Part shown: one piece after another, positions 41,292-51,514 of the stretch | Layout: every line of letters begins with the position of its first letter | Position numbering within the stretch: position 1 is the stretch's first letter | Assembly: GCA_030447245.1 (NCBI GenBank) | Contig: JAUJPG010000008.1 | Location: 74,784 to 138,783 of the forward strand | DNA length: 64,000 bases | Direction of reading: 5' to 3' | DNA from: Chloroflexota bacterium | Lineage (GTDB): Bacteria > Chloroflexota > UBA6077 > JACCZL01 | Notes under the pieces: generated by a model | The model's database searches: none | Told to the model about the DNA's origin: nothing | The model's input: the letters and a program-made list of their open reading frames with translations, nothing else | Program-made: the position numbers and the translations under genes

Positions 41292-41522
41292 CTAGGTTGT
41301 TGCCGACGCGAGGTCTGCCTCGTCCGGCAGCCGGCCGAACACGTCTTCTAATCCGCCGCGCGCATGCAGCCCACGCACGGCGGCCATGACCTCCTCTGCG
41401 GCAAGCGCGAAGTCGACGGCCTGTCGGACGGCTGCCGATTCACTGGTCCGGCGCTGCTGCGCCAGCTGGCGAACCTTCTCCGCATCGACCATCAGGTTCT
41501 TCCGCGACAGGCTCATCGCCAT
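41292..41522 (-). CDS. vapB: VapB-type antitoxin
   Basis: 76 aa. The N-terminal LSRKNLMVDAEKVRQLAQQR and SESAAVRQAVDFALAAEEV fit a ribbon-helix-helix repressor; the C-terminal acidic part (EDVFGRLPDEADL) should wrap the toxin. The ATG at 41522 (or 41516) precedes vapC in the operon. Confidence 0.82.
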   Translation of the reverse strand: MAMSLSRKNLMVDAEKVRQLAQQRRTSESAAVRQAVDFALAAEEVMAAVRGLHARGGLEDVFGRLPDEADLASATT

Positions 41523-42115
41523 GCACCTCGACCGAAGAGTACACACTCGGCCGTTACATTCTACCCACTCGAGCGAGGACGGCGGGGCCGAAGGACACGC
41601 CTGCAGGATACCGCCCATGGCCACGGCCGCTACCTCCGGGACGCCCTCGACACCCAGAACACCTACCTCGTTGCGGCCGAGGCGCGCGCTGGGTCCCCTT
41701 TGCTTCAAGCCCTTGCTCACGGCGTGGCCTGCGACGCCGAGGGCGTGCGTTGCCGCACCGTGGCCGTTGTGTCGCTCCAATGACTGCCGCAAACCGGGAG
41801 TACGCAACGGGTCGGTCTTGTACCGCAGGGTGGGGTCTTGTACAGATACACCGAGTCGTCCAATGCGCCAGATCCGGCGGGGTGAGCCAGGCCGATGCCC
41901 CGGACCTGTGCGGCGCCATGACTGTGTAGCCCACCTCACCACGACTCAACAAAACTCCGAGGCGCTGGCCGGGCTGGGAGAAGCCGAGAGCGCCGAGGCC
42001 AGCACGCCGCCGGCATGGGGCTCGCCCAAATCCTGGGCCCTGGGGAGTGCGCAGCCCCAGGCGACGGGTCACGGCGTTCAAGCGAGCTGCTCGGACGATG
42101 CGCTAAGGTGCTGTC
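41523..42115. other. gene-poor stretch with dnaN scrap
   Basis: No intact gene. 41611-41670 holds a second scrap of dnaN (GRYLRDALDTQNTYL), whose DNA matches 34235-34283 minus a 9-base in-frame deletion. Two GGTCTTGTAC words occur at about 41814 and 41834. The rest is unrecognised. Confidence 0.5.
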
Positions 42116-43003
42116 ATGGAAGCGGCGCCGAAGCGATGGTCCCGGCGGGGTGCCAGGCGAGCTGCGCTCATCCCGGCGGCGGTGCTGGGGCTGCTTCTGC
42201 TGGCGATTAGCGGACGGGGCGTGCCGTTCGAGAACCGGCTCTTGTTTCACCCCGCGCGGGAGCTCATCGGCACGCCGGCTGAGCGCGGGATCCCGTTCGA
42301 CGAGGTGTGGTTCGGGCCGGACGCGAGCCTGCACGGCTGGTTCATCGTCGGCGGGCGAGCCGTGACCGTGCTGTGGCTGCACGGCAACGGGGGCAACATC
42401 TCCCCCCGTCTCGACCTACTCGAGGAACTGTACTGGTCGCTCGGGGCGAGCTTCTTTCTGTTCGACTATCACGGCTACGGGCGGAGCGGCGGCGCGCCGT
42501 CCGAAGAGACGATGTACGCCGATGCGCGCGCCGCGCTGGCCTACCTCCGGTCGCGGCCGGGCACCGCCGACGACCGAATCGTCTACTTCGGCAAGTCGCT
42601 GGGGACGGCCGTCGCCGTCCAGCTCGCCGTCGAAGAGCCGCCGGACCGCCTGGTGGTGCAGTCCGGCTTCACCTCGATCCAGGACGTGGCCAGCTGGCGC
42701 GTGCCGGTGCTCCCGCTGGGCGCGCTCCTGCACAGCCGTTTCCCGACCATCGAGCGCGTCGGCCGGGTGCGGGCACCGATCCTGGTCATCCACGGCGACC
42801 GTGACCCGGTCGTGCCGCTCGCCCACGGGCGGCTGCTGTACGAGGCCGCTGCTGAGCCGAAGTGCCTGCTCATCATCGACGGAGCCGAGCACAACGATGT
42901 CGCCTCGATCGGAGGGCGGCGCTACCTGGACCTGCTCAGGGAGTTCACCGGGCCGCGAGTTCCCTCGTCGAGCAGTTGCCGGGCAGAACGCTTCCGGGCC
43001 TGA
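42116..43003 (+). CDS. alpha/beta hydrolase (ABHD17-like), membrane anchored
   Basis: 295 aa. An N-terminal helix (AALIPAAVLGLLLLAI) probably anchors it. The lid region ENRLLFHPARE is typical of the YqjL/ABHD17 type. LWLHGNGGNISPR is the oxyanion motif; the nucleophile Ser is in FGKSLGTAVA, the acid in VIHGDRDPVVP and the His in DGAEHNDV. The substrate is probably an ester or thioester. Confidence 0.9.
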   Translation: MEAAPKRWSRRGARRAALIPAAVLGLLLLAISGRGVPFENRLLFHPARELIGTPAERGIPFDEVWFGPDASLHGWFIVGGRAVTVLWLHGNGGNISPRLDLLEELYWSLGASFFLFDYHGYGRSGGAPSEETMYADARAALAYLRSRPGTADDRIVYFGKSLGTAVAVQLAVEEPPDRLVVQSGFTSIQDVASWRVPVLPLGALLHSRFPTIERVGRVRAPILVIHGDRDPVVPLAHGRLLYEAAAEPKCLLIIDGAEHNDVASIGGRRYLDLLREFTGPRVPSSSSCRAERFRA

Positions 43004-43050
43004 GATCCAACGCCGTTCAGTACTCAGAAGCTGTCCGCGTCGGTGGGGTT

Positions 43051-43218
43051 ATGGCTGCTGCCGTGGCCCTGTTCGTCCTCTTCAACGAAAAAGGTGAGGC
43101 CGATCCGAGGGCCGGCCTACAATCCGGACCGACGCGGGCGCCGTTGATGGTGGCGCGGCGGTTCCTGCGCGACAAGATCGCCGCGTGGCTCGGCTGGGCC
43201 GCCAGTCGGAGGTCGTGA
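43051..43218 (+). CDS. possible 55-aa small protein
   Basis: MAAAVALFVLFNEKGEADPR to ARRFLRDKIAAWLGWAASRR. Ends 2 bases before the next start, with an amphipathic C-terminal helix. No clear ribosome site, so weakly supported. Confidence 0.3.
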   Translation: MAAAVALFVLFNEKGEADPRAGLQSGPTRAPLMVARRFLRDKIAAWLGWAASRRS

Positions 43219-43220
43219 AG

Positions 43221-44171
43221 ATGAGTCCGTGCGTTGGCAGCTCCGCGGTGGCCAGCTCGGCCGCGTCACCAGCCCAAGCGGCGACGGCGCTCGCGACCTG
43301 GCGGGAGGGGATGGCCTACGCCCGGCTGGGGCTGACCGAGGCGGGCCGCGGCCTGGGGGTGCACCTGCGCGTGCTGACGGCGTACGCCGCGCCGGCCCTG
43401 CTGGCGGGTTACCTGGCCGCGACGATCGCCGAGCCGAGCCCGCTGGAGCAGGCCGCGATCGCCGGCTTGCCCTGGATCACGGCGGTCCTCGGGACGGTCG
43501 CGGTCATGGTCGTGGTGAGCTCCCTGGCGCGGGGGCGCCGGACCGGGCTGGCGCGGGCGACAGTCGTCGCGCTGCCATGGGTGCCGCGCTACTTCTGGAC
43601 CAACGTCCACACGACGATGGTCTTCTGGGTGCCGATCGGGCTGCTGTTGGAGCTGGGCCCCTGGAAGGCGGCGATGGTGATGCCGAACGCAGGCGTGCTC
43701 GGGACCCTCGCAGGCGGGCTCTGGTGGCTGCTGATCGCCGTCGTTGCGCTGTGCCTGCACACACGCACGCTGCTGGCGCCGTTCCTGGCCGTCCACGCGG
43801 ACCTCCCTGGGACGCTCGCGGCGCTCGAAGCCTGGCGGCTGAGCGGCCGCTACTTCGGGCTCTGCCTGGCAACATTCGTTCTGGCCTGCCTACCGGTCGC
43901 CTTGCCGATCGGGGTGGTGGCCCTGACGCTGTCCATCACGTTGCCGGCCCCGGCTCTGGGGATGCTCCTGGCGGCCTGGCCAAGCCTGGTCTGGGTCGGA
44001 ATCCAGACGGTGCGTCCGGTCCTGATCCCCGCTGTCTACGCGCTGTACAAGGATCTCTGGCACGCCGAGTTGGCCCGGCGCGAACAGGAGGGCGAGCCGG
44101 CGACGCCACGGCCCCTCTGCTGGGTGCTCGCCCTGACGCGTCCGCTGCCTCGGTTGGCGCGCCCAGAGTAA
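43221..44171 (+). CDS. multi-pass membrane protein, unknown
   Basis: 316 aa from the ATG at 43221, 8 bases after GGAGG. About six hydrophobic segments (for example APALLAGYLAAT, WITAVLGTVAVMVVVSSLA, GLWWLLIAVVALCLHTRTLL, FVLACLPVALPIGVVALTLS). The layout, with amphipathic helices between paired membrane segments (TLAALEAWRLSGRYFGL), resembles DUF624/YesL-like membrane proteins, but I cannot assign a family. Confidence 0.8.
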   Translation: MSPCVGSSAVASSAASPAQAATALATWREGMAYARLGLTEAGRGLGVHLRVLTAYAAPALLAGYLAATIAEPSPLEQAAIAGLPWITAVLGTVAVMVVVSSLARGRRTGLARATVVALPWVPRYFWTNVHTTMVFWVPIGLLLELGPWKAAMVMPNAGVLGTLAGGLWWLLIAVVALCLHTRTLLAPFLAVHADLPGTLAALEAWRLSGRYFGLCLATFVLACLPVALPIGVVALTLSITLPAPALGMLLAAWPSLVWVGIQTVRPVLIPAVYALYKDLWHAELARREQEGEPATPRPLCWVLALTRPLPRLARPE

Positions 44172-44374
44172 CCTGCCGGCGGTTCGCGGTCTGGCGTCCG
44201 ACCGCGCCGCGCGTCTGATGTGGCCCCGCCGATGCCGAGGGCAGCGTGCTACCACCTCGCCGGGCCCAGCCAGAGCACTGGTCGCCCACCCCAGTCGTGT
44301 GGTACATCCGGCCGACGAGAGCGGAGCGACGTCGTAGCTCCGCTCGAGGCTGATGCCGCGAGGGAGGAGGGGCC

Positions 44375-44677
44375 ATGGCGACCTTTATCCTGCTCAGCTC
44401 CCTGACCGATGATGGTGCTCGGACAGTCAGCGAGGAGCCGGAGCGCATCCGCGCCGTCAACCAGGAGCTCGATCGAATGGGGGTCCACGTGGTCAGTCAG
44501 TGGGCGGTTCTCGGGCCGTACGATTTCGTCAACGTGGTCGAGGCGCCGGATAACCTGACCGTCGCGCGGGTTTCGGCCGTGCTCGCGTCGCGCGGCTCAG
44601 TGCGGATCATGACGCTGCCGGCGATCCCGATCGAAGAGTTCATCGCCGGCCTCCAGCCTGACGGTGGAGACCGTTAG
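44375..44677 (+). CDS. GYD-domain protein
   Basis: 100 aa. ATFILLSSLTDDGARTV, GVHVVSQWAVLGPYDFVNVV and PIEEFIAGL match the small ferredoxin-like GYD family (here GPYD), whose role is unknown. Complete. Sits just upstream of the adenylate kinase. Confidence 0.88.
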   Translation: MATFILLSSLTDDGARTVSEEPERIRAVNQELDRMGVHVVSQWAVLGPYDFVNVVEAPDNLTVARVSAVLASRGSVRIMTLPAIPIEEFIAGLQPDGGDR

Positions 44678-44735
44678 CCGGTCGCGTGGCGCCGTGTGAC
44701 CGGGGCTGTCGCCTGGGAGTGCACCTGATCCAGGG

Positions 44736-45662
44736 ATGCCGGGCATGACCACCGATGGCTACCGCCCGATCATCCTGCTCCTCGGCCCACCGGGTGCCGG
44801 CAAGGGGACGCAGGCTCGTTTCCTGCACGACAAGCTGGCCGTCCCGCACATCGCGAGCGGCGATCTTCTGCGCGCCCACCGGCGGCGGGGTACGGCGCTT
44901 GGCAACGCCGCCCAAGCATACATGGACCGTGGCGAGCTCGTCCCGGATCAGCTCGTCGTCGACATGGTCATGGATCGTCTCGAGCGCGCGGACACGGTGC
45001 GCGGCGCGTTCCTGGACGGTTTCCCCCGGACGCTGTCGCAGGCTCAGGTCGCCGACCAGCTCCTGGCCGCGCGACGCAGCGTCGTCCGGGTGGCCCTGTA
45101 CCTCGAAGTCCCGACCGAAGTGCTTGTGGAGCGGATCGCCGGCCGATGGCTGTGCCCGAGCTGTCAGGCAACCTACCCGAGCCATTCCAGCGCGCCGCCA
45201 GGTAACGGCCGCTGCGTCGCGTGTGGCGATCAGCTCTACCAGCGGGCGGACGACCGTCCTGAGGTGGTCCAGAACCGGATCGACGTCTACCTGCGCGAGA
45301 CGCTGCCGGTCATCGAGCACTACGCTCGACGCGACCTCCTGGTGCGGGTGGACGGCAACCGCTCGATTGAGGCCGTGCGGACGACCCTCTGCAGCAACCT
45401 CGGGGGCGTCGTCCGTGGCCTGCGCCACAACCACTGGCACGTGTATTTCAGCGACCAGTTCCGTGCCGACGACGGCAGGTCCGATTGGCGCGGGCGGACC
45501 TTGTGTGGCAGGCACGTCGATAGCCGCTCCAGTCGCGAGCGCGGTTCGGAGGACGACTTTCGCGCGCATCCCTGTCGCCGCTGTCAGTTGGAGCTACGCG
45601 CGAGGCAAGGGCCGATCCCCGATGCCCCCGTGCTGCCGACGGCTCAACCCCAACACACGTAA
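44736..45662 (+). CDS. adk: adenylate kinase with extra C-terminal Cys/His domain
   Basis: 308 aa; a normal adenylate kinase is about 215 aa. The P-loop GPPGAGKGTQ, the AMP-site SGDLLRAH and the DGFPRT block are intact, and the lid has the zinc-type CPSC ... CVAC. Residues from about 222 on are an added domain: NHWHVYFSDQFRADDGRSDW, RTLCGRHVDS and HPCRRCQLELRA, with His and Cys spaced as for another zinc site. The kinase converts ATP + AMP to 2 ADP. An ATG at 44745 is an alternative start. Not in a ribosomal-protein operon, so probably an accessory copy. Confidence 0.9.
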   Translation: MPGMTTDGYRPIILLLGPPGAGKGTQARFLHDKLAVPHIASGDLLRAHRRRGTALGNAAQAYMDRGELVPDQLVVDMVMDRLERADTVRGAFLDGFPRTLSQAQVADQLLAARRSVVRVALYLEVPTEVLVERIAGRWLCPSCQATYPSHSSAPPGNGRCVACGDQLYQRADDRPEVVQNRIDVYLRETLPVIEHYARRDLLVRVDGNRSIEAVRTTLCSNLGGVVRGLRHNHWHVYFSDQFRADDGRSDWRGRTLCGRHVDSRSSRERGSEDDFRAHPCRRCQLELRARQGPIPDAPVLPTAQPQHT

Positions 45663-45788
45663 AGGCGCCTCCGTGTTCCGACGTCACGCCAGGCCCGGAG
45701 GCTGGCTATCGTCACGATCCGTTGCCGTCCATCCGTGACATCGATGCGTTGCACGGTCCGCGCAGATGACCGGGCCGTGTGCGCAGCG

Positions 45789-45885
45789 GCGAATGTTCGA
45801 GTGACGGGCACTCCGGTCATCCGCCCGTCCCGGTCTTGCAGCACTGAACGTGCATGCCGATGCACGATGCCACGTGCTAGACCGG
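45789..45885. repeat. dispersed element, copy C
   Basis: GCGAATGTTCGAGTGACGGG, GGCACTCCGG, TCTTGCAGCACTGAACG and the exact core TGCATGCCGATGCACG (45851-45866). It fills the gap between adk and the MFS remnant. Confidence 0.65.
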
Positions 45886-45973
45886 CATTGGTTGGAGTTG
45901 TGGGACGGGAACACGCCGGCCCGGAGACGACGGCCCACCTCTTGCCACCATAGGTCGAGAGTCCCGCGGAAGC

Positions 45974-46860
45974 ATGACGTCACCGATCCAACCACCGTCT
46001 GAGCTCGACGCCGCCGCCGACGGCGGCGGGCGCGGTCCGGTGCGGCCCGCATGGGGTGCCGTCGCGGGTCTGACGCCCTTCGCCTCGACCGCCTATCGCT
46101 ACCTGTTCGTCGCAACGATGCTGACGATGTCCGGCTACTTCATGCAGCAGGTGGCCCAGGGCTGGTTGATCTACGACCTCACCGGCTCGCCGACCTGGCT
46201 TGGTATCGTCTCGTTCAGCGGCGGCATCCCGATGCTGGTGCTCTCGCTGCCGGCGGGTGCTCGTCGACCGCCTGGATCGGCGCATGGTCCTCATCGTAGC
46301 TCAGGGCTCACCGCCCTCGTTGCGATCATCCTGGCAGGGTTGATCGCCTGGTCCAGCCGTGGGCAGGCGGCGACCGCCTTCCTCGAGGGCTGTTTCTTCG
46401 TGCTGATCGTCCCGGCGCGCCAGGCGCTGCTGCCCGCGACGGTAGCGCGGCGGGAGTTCGGCGCGGCCATCGCCCTGATGTCGGCACGAACTCGGGCGGG
46501 TCATCGGACCGTCGCTCGCCCGGTGTGCTCGTGGCCGCGTTCGGCGCCGCGGCGGCATTCGGCGCCCAGGCGGGATTCGTCCCTGGCCCTGCTCTCCGCG
46601 TGCATGCTCGTGCCCCGACCCGCCAGCCGCCAGCGCGGCGCTCGGCGTCCAGGATCTCCTTGAGGGGCTGCGTTATGTGAGAGAGGACCCGACGGTCCAT
46701 GGCGCTGATGACCCTCCAGCGATCCCGGCCTTCCTGATCATGCCGTACGTCCAGCTGCTGCCGATCTTCGCGCGCGACATCCTGCACGTGCCCCGCAGGG
46801 CCTGGGCGCGATGACGACGATGGGCATCGGCTCCGTCCTGGATCGCTCGACGTGATGATG
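45974..46860 (+). pseudogene. MFS transporter remnant
   Basis: Starts intact (ATG at 45974): YLFVATMLTMSGYFMQQVAQ, GWLIYDLTGSPTWLGIVSFS. After 46255 the frame moves twice (VALTALVAIILAGL; FFVLIVPARQALLPATVARR), then PAFLIMPYVQLLPIFARDIL near 46720. These are consecutive helices of an MFS drug-efflux-like protein. Continues into the scrambled zone. Confidence 0.75.
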
Positions 46861-47500
46861 GGCTGTTCCTGTTCGCCTCGCTCGCCGCGTTCGCGCTGCT
46901 CCTGGTCGCCTTCGGCTCCGTCCGATCGGGATCATGGGCCTGATTGGCGTGGCTCAGTCGTGTCTTGCCACCCCGGATGCCCTGCTCGCCGTCATGATGA
47001 CCTGGGGCTGTTCCCGTTCGCCTCGCTCGCCGCGTTCGGCGCGCCGACCGTCCAGGTCGCCTTCGCGTTGCGATGGCCGTCCGTGAGAGAGGACCCGATC
47101 GGCTCATGGGCCTGATGACGGTGGCTCCAGGCGATCTACCTGGCGACGAACAACACGCTGGTCCAGCTTGCCTGCCGATCTTCGCGCAGGTCTTGGCTGC
47201 GTCGCCGAGGCCTGTACATGATGACCTGGGGGCTGCTGCCTTCCGACGATGGGCATCGGCTGCCGCCGTGCTCCGGCCGACTCGGTTCGGCGCGCCGACC
47301 ATCCTGGCCGCGGATCGGCCTGGTGAACTGCCTCGCTCGTCCTCCGTTGATGGCCGTCGGCGCAGCCCGCCGCTCCCGCGGCCGCGTCGCGGCGAGCACG
47401 TCGCGTCCCGCTGTCGATCGGGATCATGGGCCTGATTGGCGTGGCTCAGTCGATCTCCGTGGCACGAACAACACGCTGGTCCAGATGAGTGCAGGGCGGC
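46861..47500. repeat. scrambled, internally repeated MFS sequence
   Basis: The same DNA words recur in altered order: a 37-base word starting GATCGGGATCATGGGCCTGA at 46924 and 47416; CGAACAACACGCTGGTCCAG at 47147 and 47465; GTTCGCCTCGCTCGCCGCGT at 46871 and 47016; GTGAGAGAGGACCCGA at 46677 and 47083. Translations give repeated MFS helices. No gene can be read through. Confidence 0.75.
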
Positions 47501-48869
47501 CGAACGCCGTGGCCATGCGCGCTCAGGGCGCTAGCGCGGATTCAGACTTCCCATGATGGCCTCCGATTGCTGCCGCTCGGGTCGCTGACCCGCGACGGGC
47601 GTGCTGGCCGACTGGTTCGGCGCGTTGGACCATTGATGGCCGCGTTGCCTGGTGAGCTGCCTCGTCGGGAGAACGGCATGTCACGCTCCATCGGTCTCCG
47701 CCAGCTCTGAGTCCAGCCTCGACCTGGGGGCACAGGCCGACGACAGGGCGATGCACGTTTGGGGGGGATACGTATTCCGTGGCAGTATCCTGCTTTTCTC
47801 GATGACACGTATTCGCCACCATCGACGCCATCGTGGTGGAGCTTCGCTGTGCCGCGGTCTGGGCCGCGTGGTCCGATCAGTCTGGCGCGCGGGACACCGC
47901 GCGCAGCCAGACAGTGCCGGCCATCCTGGTCCGCTGGGACAAGAAGGCGGACCATCTTCGGCGTTGGCGTGCCCAAGGGCGATATCGCGGGAGAACGCCC
48001 TCGCCTCGGCGACGCCGCGTCACGCTCATCAGCGGCACTCGGCCTCTTGCCAGCGCTGCTCACGTGGTCGTTGCACGCCGTCGTCTCGTCGCACAGGACC
48101 TACCCGGGATCTCCCCCGCTCATCCTTTTTCTCGTGACACTAGTATTCCAGCGACCATCCAGCTCACGTGGGGTGTGCGGCTCGACCGCGTGCCGATACG
48201 GCCAGCGATCGCGGCCCCAATCCGCCAGCATCTGAAAGGCTACTGCCCGCGACCGTTGTGTGCCGCTGTCATCCAGCGGTCGGGCAGGTTCGGGTGGCCC
48301 AGATGGAGCATGTCGTGCGCCGTGGCTGCTCGTCGAGCAACCTCGCGGGGACTCTCCAGCCTATCGCTGGCGACTGGCGCTGCGGACGTGCGGGTGCGTG
48401 CGCGCGGCTTGTTGGATCAGCACGAGTTTAGTTCCTGCGATCTCAACACGTCTCGTGAGTCCTCGGGTCACTAGCTGTCAGCACAGGAGCTGAGCATGGA
48501 GCGGCTCGACCGCGGCCGATACGGACGCTATTTGCGGCTGACTGCCCGCGACCCGCGTACTGTGCGCGACGCTGGCCCAGATGCGCGCAGTCGTCGCGAG
48601 GCTGATCGAGCTCGCCTGGACCTCCAGACGGTGGTGGCCTGCTTGGTCGCCCCACCGGGAGTCCGTGTTCGGAATTCGGACGATGCGACCACTTGTTGGA
48701 TCCCGAGTGGCTTCGCCGTCTCGGAACACGGAACCTCCTCGTCGCGTGCTGGCCGCCGCCGCGTTCAAAGGACGCATCCGCCTGCTGACCAGCCCGCCGT
48801 CACGCGTGCTCACCCGCGTACGACGGATGGGCGGACGCGTCTTCCAGGACTGCGCGACATCCTGGGCGC
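47501..48869. other. no recognisable gene
   Basis: About 1.4 kb with only short overlapping frames and no motifs I trust; GC-rich and probably decayed or scrambled like its neighbours. Confidence 0.4.
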
Positions 48870-49935
48870 GTGACCTGCTCTCCCGACCAGGTCGCGCGGA
48901 GTTCCGCGCGGGGGCGATCAGCTCCCGTGCTGGGGGTCGGCGAGCGGCTCGTTCCCGAGTCCTTCCATCGCTGTTCGGCTAGCGCCGACCTCGGAGCGCG
49001 ACTACGACGAGTTGTTCGCCGACAAGCGTCGACCTGCTGCTCAGCTGCGCGACGCGGCCCGCGTCCACCTGGTCGAGGACTTCGCGACCCTTGTCATGCT
49101 CTCCTGAGGTCGCGCGGAGATCATGGCCGGACCGCGGCTCGTTCATCGAGTCCTTCCCGCTGTTCGGCTACGACCCCCGCCCCCTACGAGGACCAGCTCG
49201 CCGATCCCGTGGGCGGCTTCTCGCTGCCCGTGGTCTGGACTCGCCCGTCGGCGGCAAGCTGCGCGGACGTGGAGCGCGGCACCTCGGCAAGCATAGACCC
49301 GCGCTTGCCATCATCGGTGGCATCCCCGAGCGGTTTGCCCTCCAGCCGACCCGCGAGCTCACCGCGGAAGCGCCGTCGGCGGCCAACGCGGATCCTCGGC
49401 CGTGCGCCGAGGAATTGAGATCATCACACTTCTCGCTCGGCGCTCCGTTCACGGCTTAGGATGTACATCGCGGTGGTCGCAGCACGCCGCGCGACGCACC
49501 TTTGGCCGACCGTTCACGTGCGATGATGGACAAGATCGGTCGGGCCCGGCCGTCGGCTGGCCGCCGCCGCTGAGCATGACCCGCCCACGGACTTCGACGA
49601 CCCGGTCGCGTCTTCGTCGCGCACGCCGCGGACGAGTCCTTCCTGCCGTTCGGCGGCCGACTATGACGGGTTGGAGAAGATCGGTCTCTTCGGCGCGACG
49701 CGGGAGCGCCAGCACGGGATGGACTTCGTACCCCGCCCCCTCACCAGCGCTTCCTCCTCCAGCCCCAGGAGGCGTCGGCGACGCTTGCCGCATCGCAGCC
49801 ACCATGCGCTCAATCCAGTTCAGCGTCGGCACGCCGCCGCAGTTCGGCGATCATGATGCCCAATCGACGGTCGGCACCCAGGTCGCGCCGATAGTCCGCC
49901 GCGAGATCGAGCCACGCACGGCCCCGACCGCGGCC
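48870..49935 (+). pseudogene. luciferase-like monooxygenase remnant, broken and partly duplicated
   Basis: Pieces in order but in different frames: GSFIESFPLFGYD, ERDYDELFAD, PALAIIGGIPERFALQ, HQRFLLQ, QFSVGTPP and TQVAPIVRRE, which line up with the second half of an LLM flavin-dependent oxidoreductase. The segment around FIESFPLFG appears twice (48950 and 49135) in different states. N-terminal part not found. Confidence 0.6.
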
Positions 49936-50079
49936 ACCGCCAACGCGGCCAGCTGTTAACTGCGCGCCTGGTGGGGCGCCCGTCCGCGGCCGACGCGGTG
50001 CCCCGCGGGGGCCGCGACCCCCGCGGAGAGAGCGAGCGCCGTGCTGGCTACGTGGCACGACACGATGCCAGCGAATCGG

Positions 50080-50334
50080 CGCGGGTGTGCCACGTGGCCA
50101 GCACAGGGCCGCAAGAACTGGCCCTGGACGTCGAAGGAGGCGCTCGCGCTCGACCTGCTGATGGAGCTCGCCGCTCCGCACATCGCGGTTGCCACAGAGC
50201 TCCTCGTTGGGCCCGTCTACTTCCGACTCATGTTCGGTGGCGAACTGAGCCAGGCGTTTGCGGAGCGCATCGTCGATGCCCTGCCCCATGGCTACATCGC
50301 TCGCAGCGAGCAGGAGGGTGCTGGGCGTGGATAA
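50080..50334 (+). pseudogene. TetR-family regulator, C-terminal fragment
   Basis: LALDLLMELAAPHIAVATEL, LVGPVYFRLMFGGELSQAFA and ERIVDALPHGYIAR match the ligand-binding C-terminus of TetR regulators. The helix-turn-helix half is missing. With the MFS remnant it may once have formed an efflux cassette. Confidence 0.6.
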
Positions 50335-50502
50335 AACCGTCCAGGTGTGCCGTCCTCAGCAACCGTTCAGAGCCAGCATGTCGCTCAGCCGGGGCTCCGC
50401 GGCAGTCGTAGGCCACCACCTCGGGGGACCTTGCAGTCTCGTATCAAGCTGATGCCTACGGCGCGCCCGGATGTCGCGTCGAGCATCCCGCACCAGGGTG
50501 AG

Positions 50503-50590
50503 TACCCTGGCAAACGGCACGTCCAAGGCGTCGACAGTTTCCTTCTGCAGCACCGGACGTGGCCGCCGATGCACGTTGCCCGGTGACCAA
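50503..50590. repeat. dispersed element, copy D
   Basis: Divergent copy: CTTCTGCAGCACCGGACG and core TGGCCGCCGATGCACG (50560-50575), then TTGCCCGGTGACC. The upstream half aligns loosely with copies A and C. Lies 200 bases before the Uma2 gene. Confidence 0.5.
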
Positions 50591-50790
50591 GGCCGAATTG
50601 GAGGCGAGCGATGGGTTCGATGAACGTCCTGCACACTGGCGCAAATGTGTTTGGCAACGTCGGCGCCTGTATGCACCGGCCAGAGGGTCTGAAGGCCGGT
50701 GCCTTGCAGGACGACGCACGCGCGAGGCCGCTTCGCAAAGTCAGTGGTACGATTATCTGTTGACGACGTACCCTGACGAGGAGGTGGGCG

Positions 50791-51420
50791 ATGACGGCCA
50801 TGCAGGCCTTCGCGACGTCCGAGCGCCCGGCGCCGCCCAGACCGGTCAGCTTTGAGGACTTTCTGGCCTGGGCCGGCGAGGACACCTCCGCCGAGTGGGT
50901 CGACGGAGAGATCGTCCTGATGTCGCCGGGAAGTGCGGACCACCAGCGCTTGCTCGCATTCCTGTACGGTTTGCTGGTCGCATACGTCACCCAACGCCAA
51001 CTCGGCGAGTTGTTCTTGCCGCCTTTCCTGATGCGCCTGGTCAGTCGCCCGAGCGGACGTGAGCCAGACTTGCTGTTTGTCGCCGATGAACATGCTGATC
51101 GACTCCGAAGCGCGTATCTCGATGGCCCAGCCGACCTCGTTGTCGAGATTGTCTCGCCGGAAAGCGACGAGCGCGACCACGGCGCGAAGTTCGTCGAGTA
51201 CGAGGCAGCCGGCATTCCGGAGTACTGGCTCATAGACCCGCTGCGCGAGACGGCCTTCTTTCACGAGCTTGGCGCGGATGGCCGCTACCACATCGGATCG
51301 GTCGATGCGGACGGCTTCTATCACTCGACCGTGCTGTCCGGCTTCCGGTTACGGGTAGCCTGGTTGTGGCAGCGGCCGTTGCCGCCGGTGTCCGAGGTCG
51401 TCCTCCAGACCGAAGCCTGA
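50791..51420 (+). CDS. Uma2-family PD-(D/E)XK endonuclease-like protein
   Basis: 209 aa. SFEDFLAWAGEDTSAEWVDG opens the Uma2 (DUF820) domain; catalytic-type residues lie in REPDLLFV (Asp), LVVEIVSPES (Glu) and DHGAKFVEYEAAGIPEYWLI (Lys). Such proteins are abundant in cyanobacteria and Chloroflexota, often in mobile regions; their role is unproven. Elements D and E lie on either side. ATG at 50791 with GAGGTGGGCG upstream. Confidence 0.92.
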   Translation: MTAMQAFATSERPAPPRPVSFEDFLAWAGEDTSAEWVDGEIVLMSPGSADHQRLLAFLYGLLVAYVTQRQLGELFLPPFLMRLVSRPSGREPDLLFVADEHADRLRSAYLDGPADLVVEIVSPESDERDHGAKFVEYEAAGIPEYWLIDPLRETAFFHELGADGRYHIGSVDADGFYHSTVLSGFRLRVAWLWQRPLPPVSEVVLQTEA

Positions 51421-51514
51421 GGCGGCCCAAGGCATCTCCCTCAACCCCCGCGCCGTGTAACGCGGCCGCCCCGCCGATCCCTGGCATCCTCTGCCCCGCC
51501 GACGGCCCCAAAGG

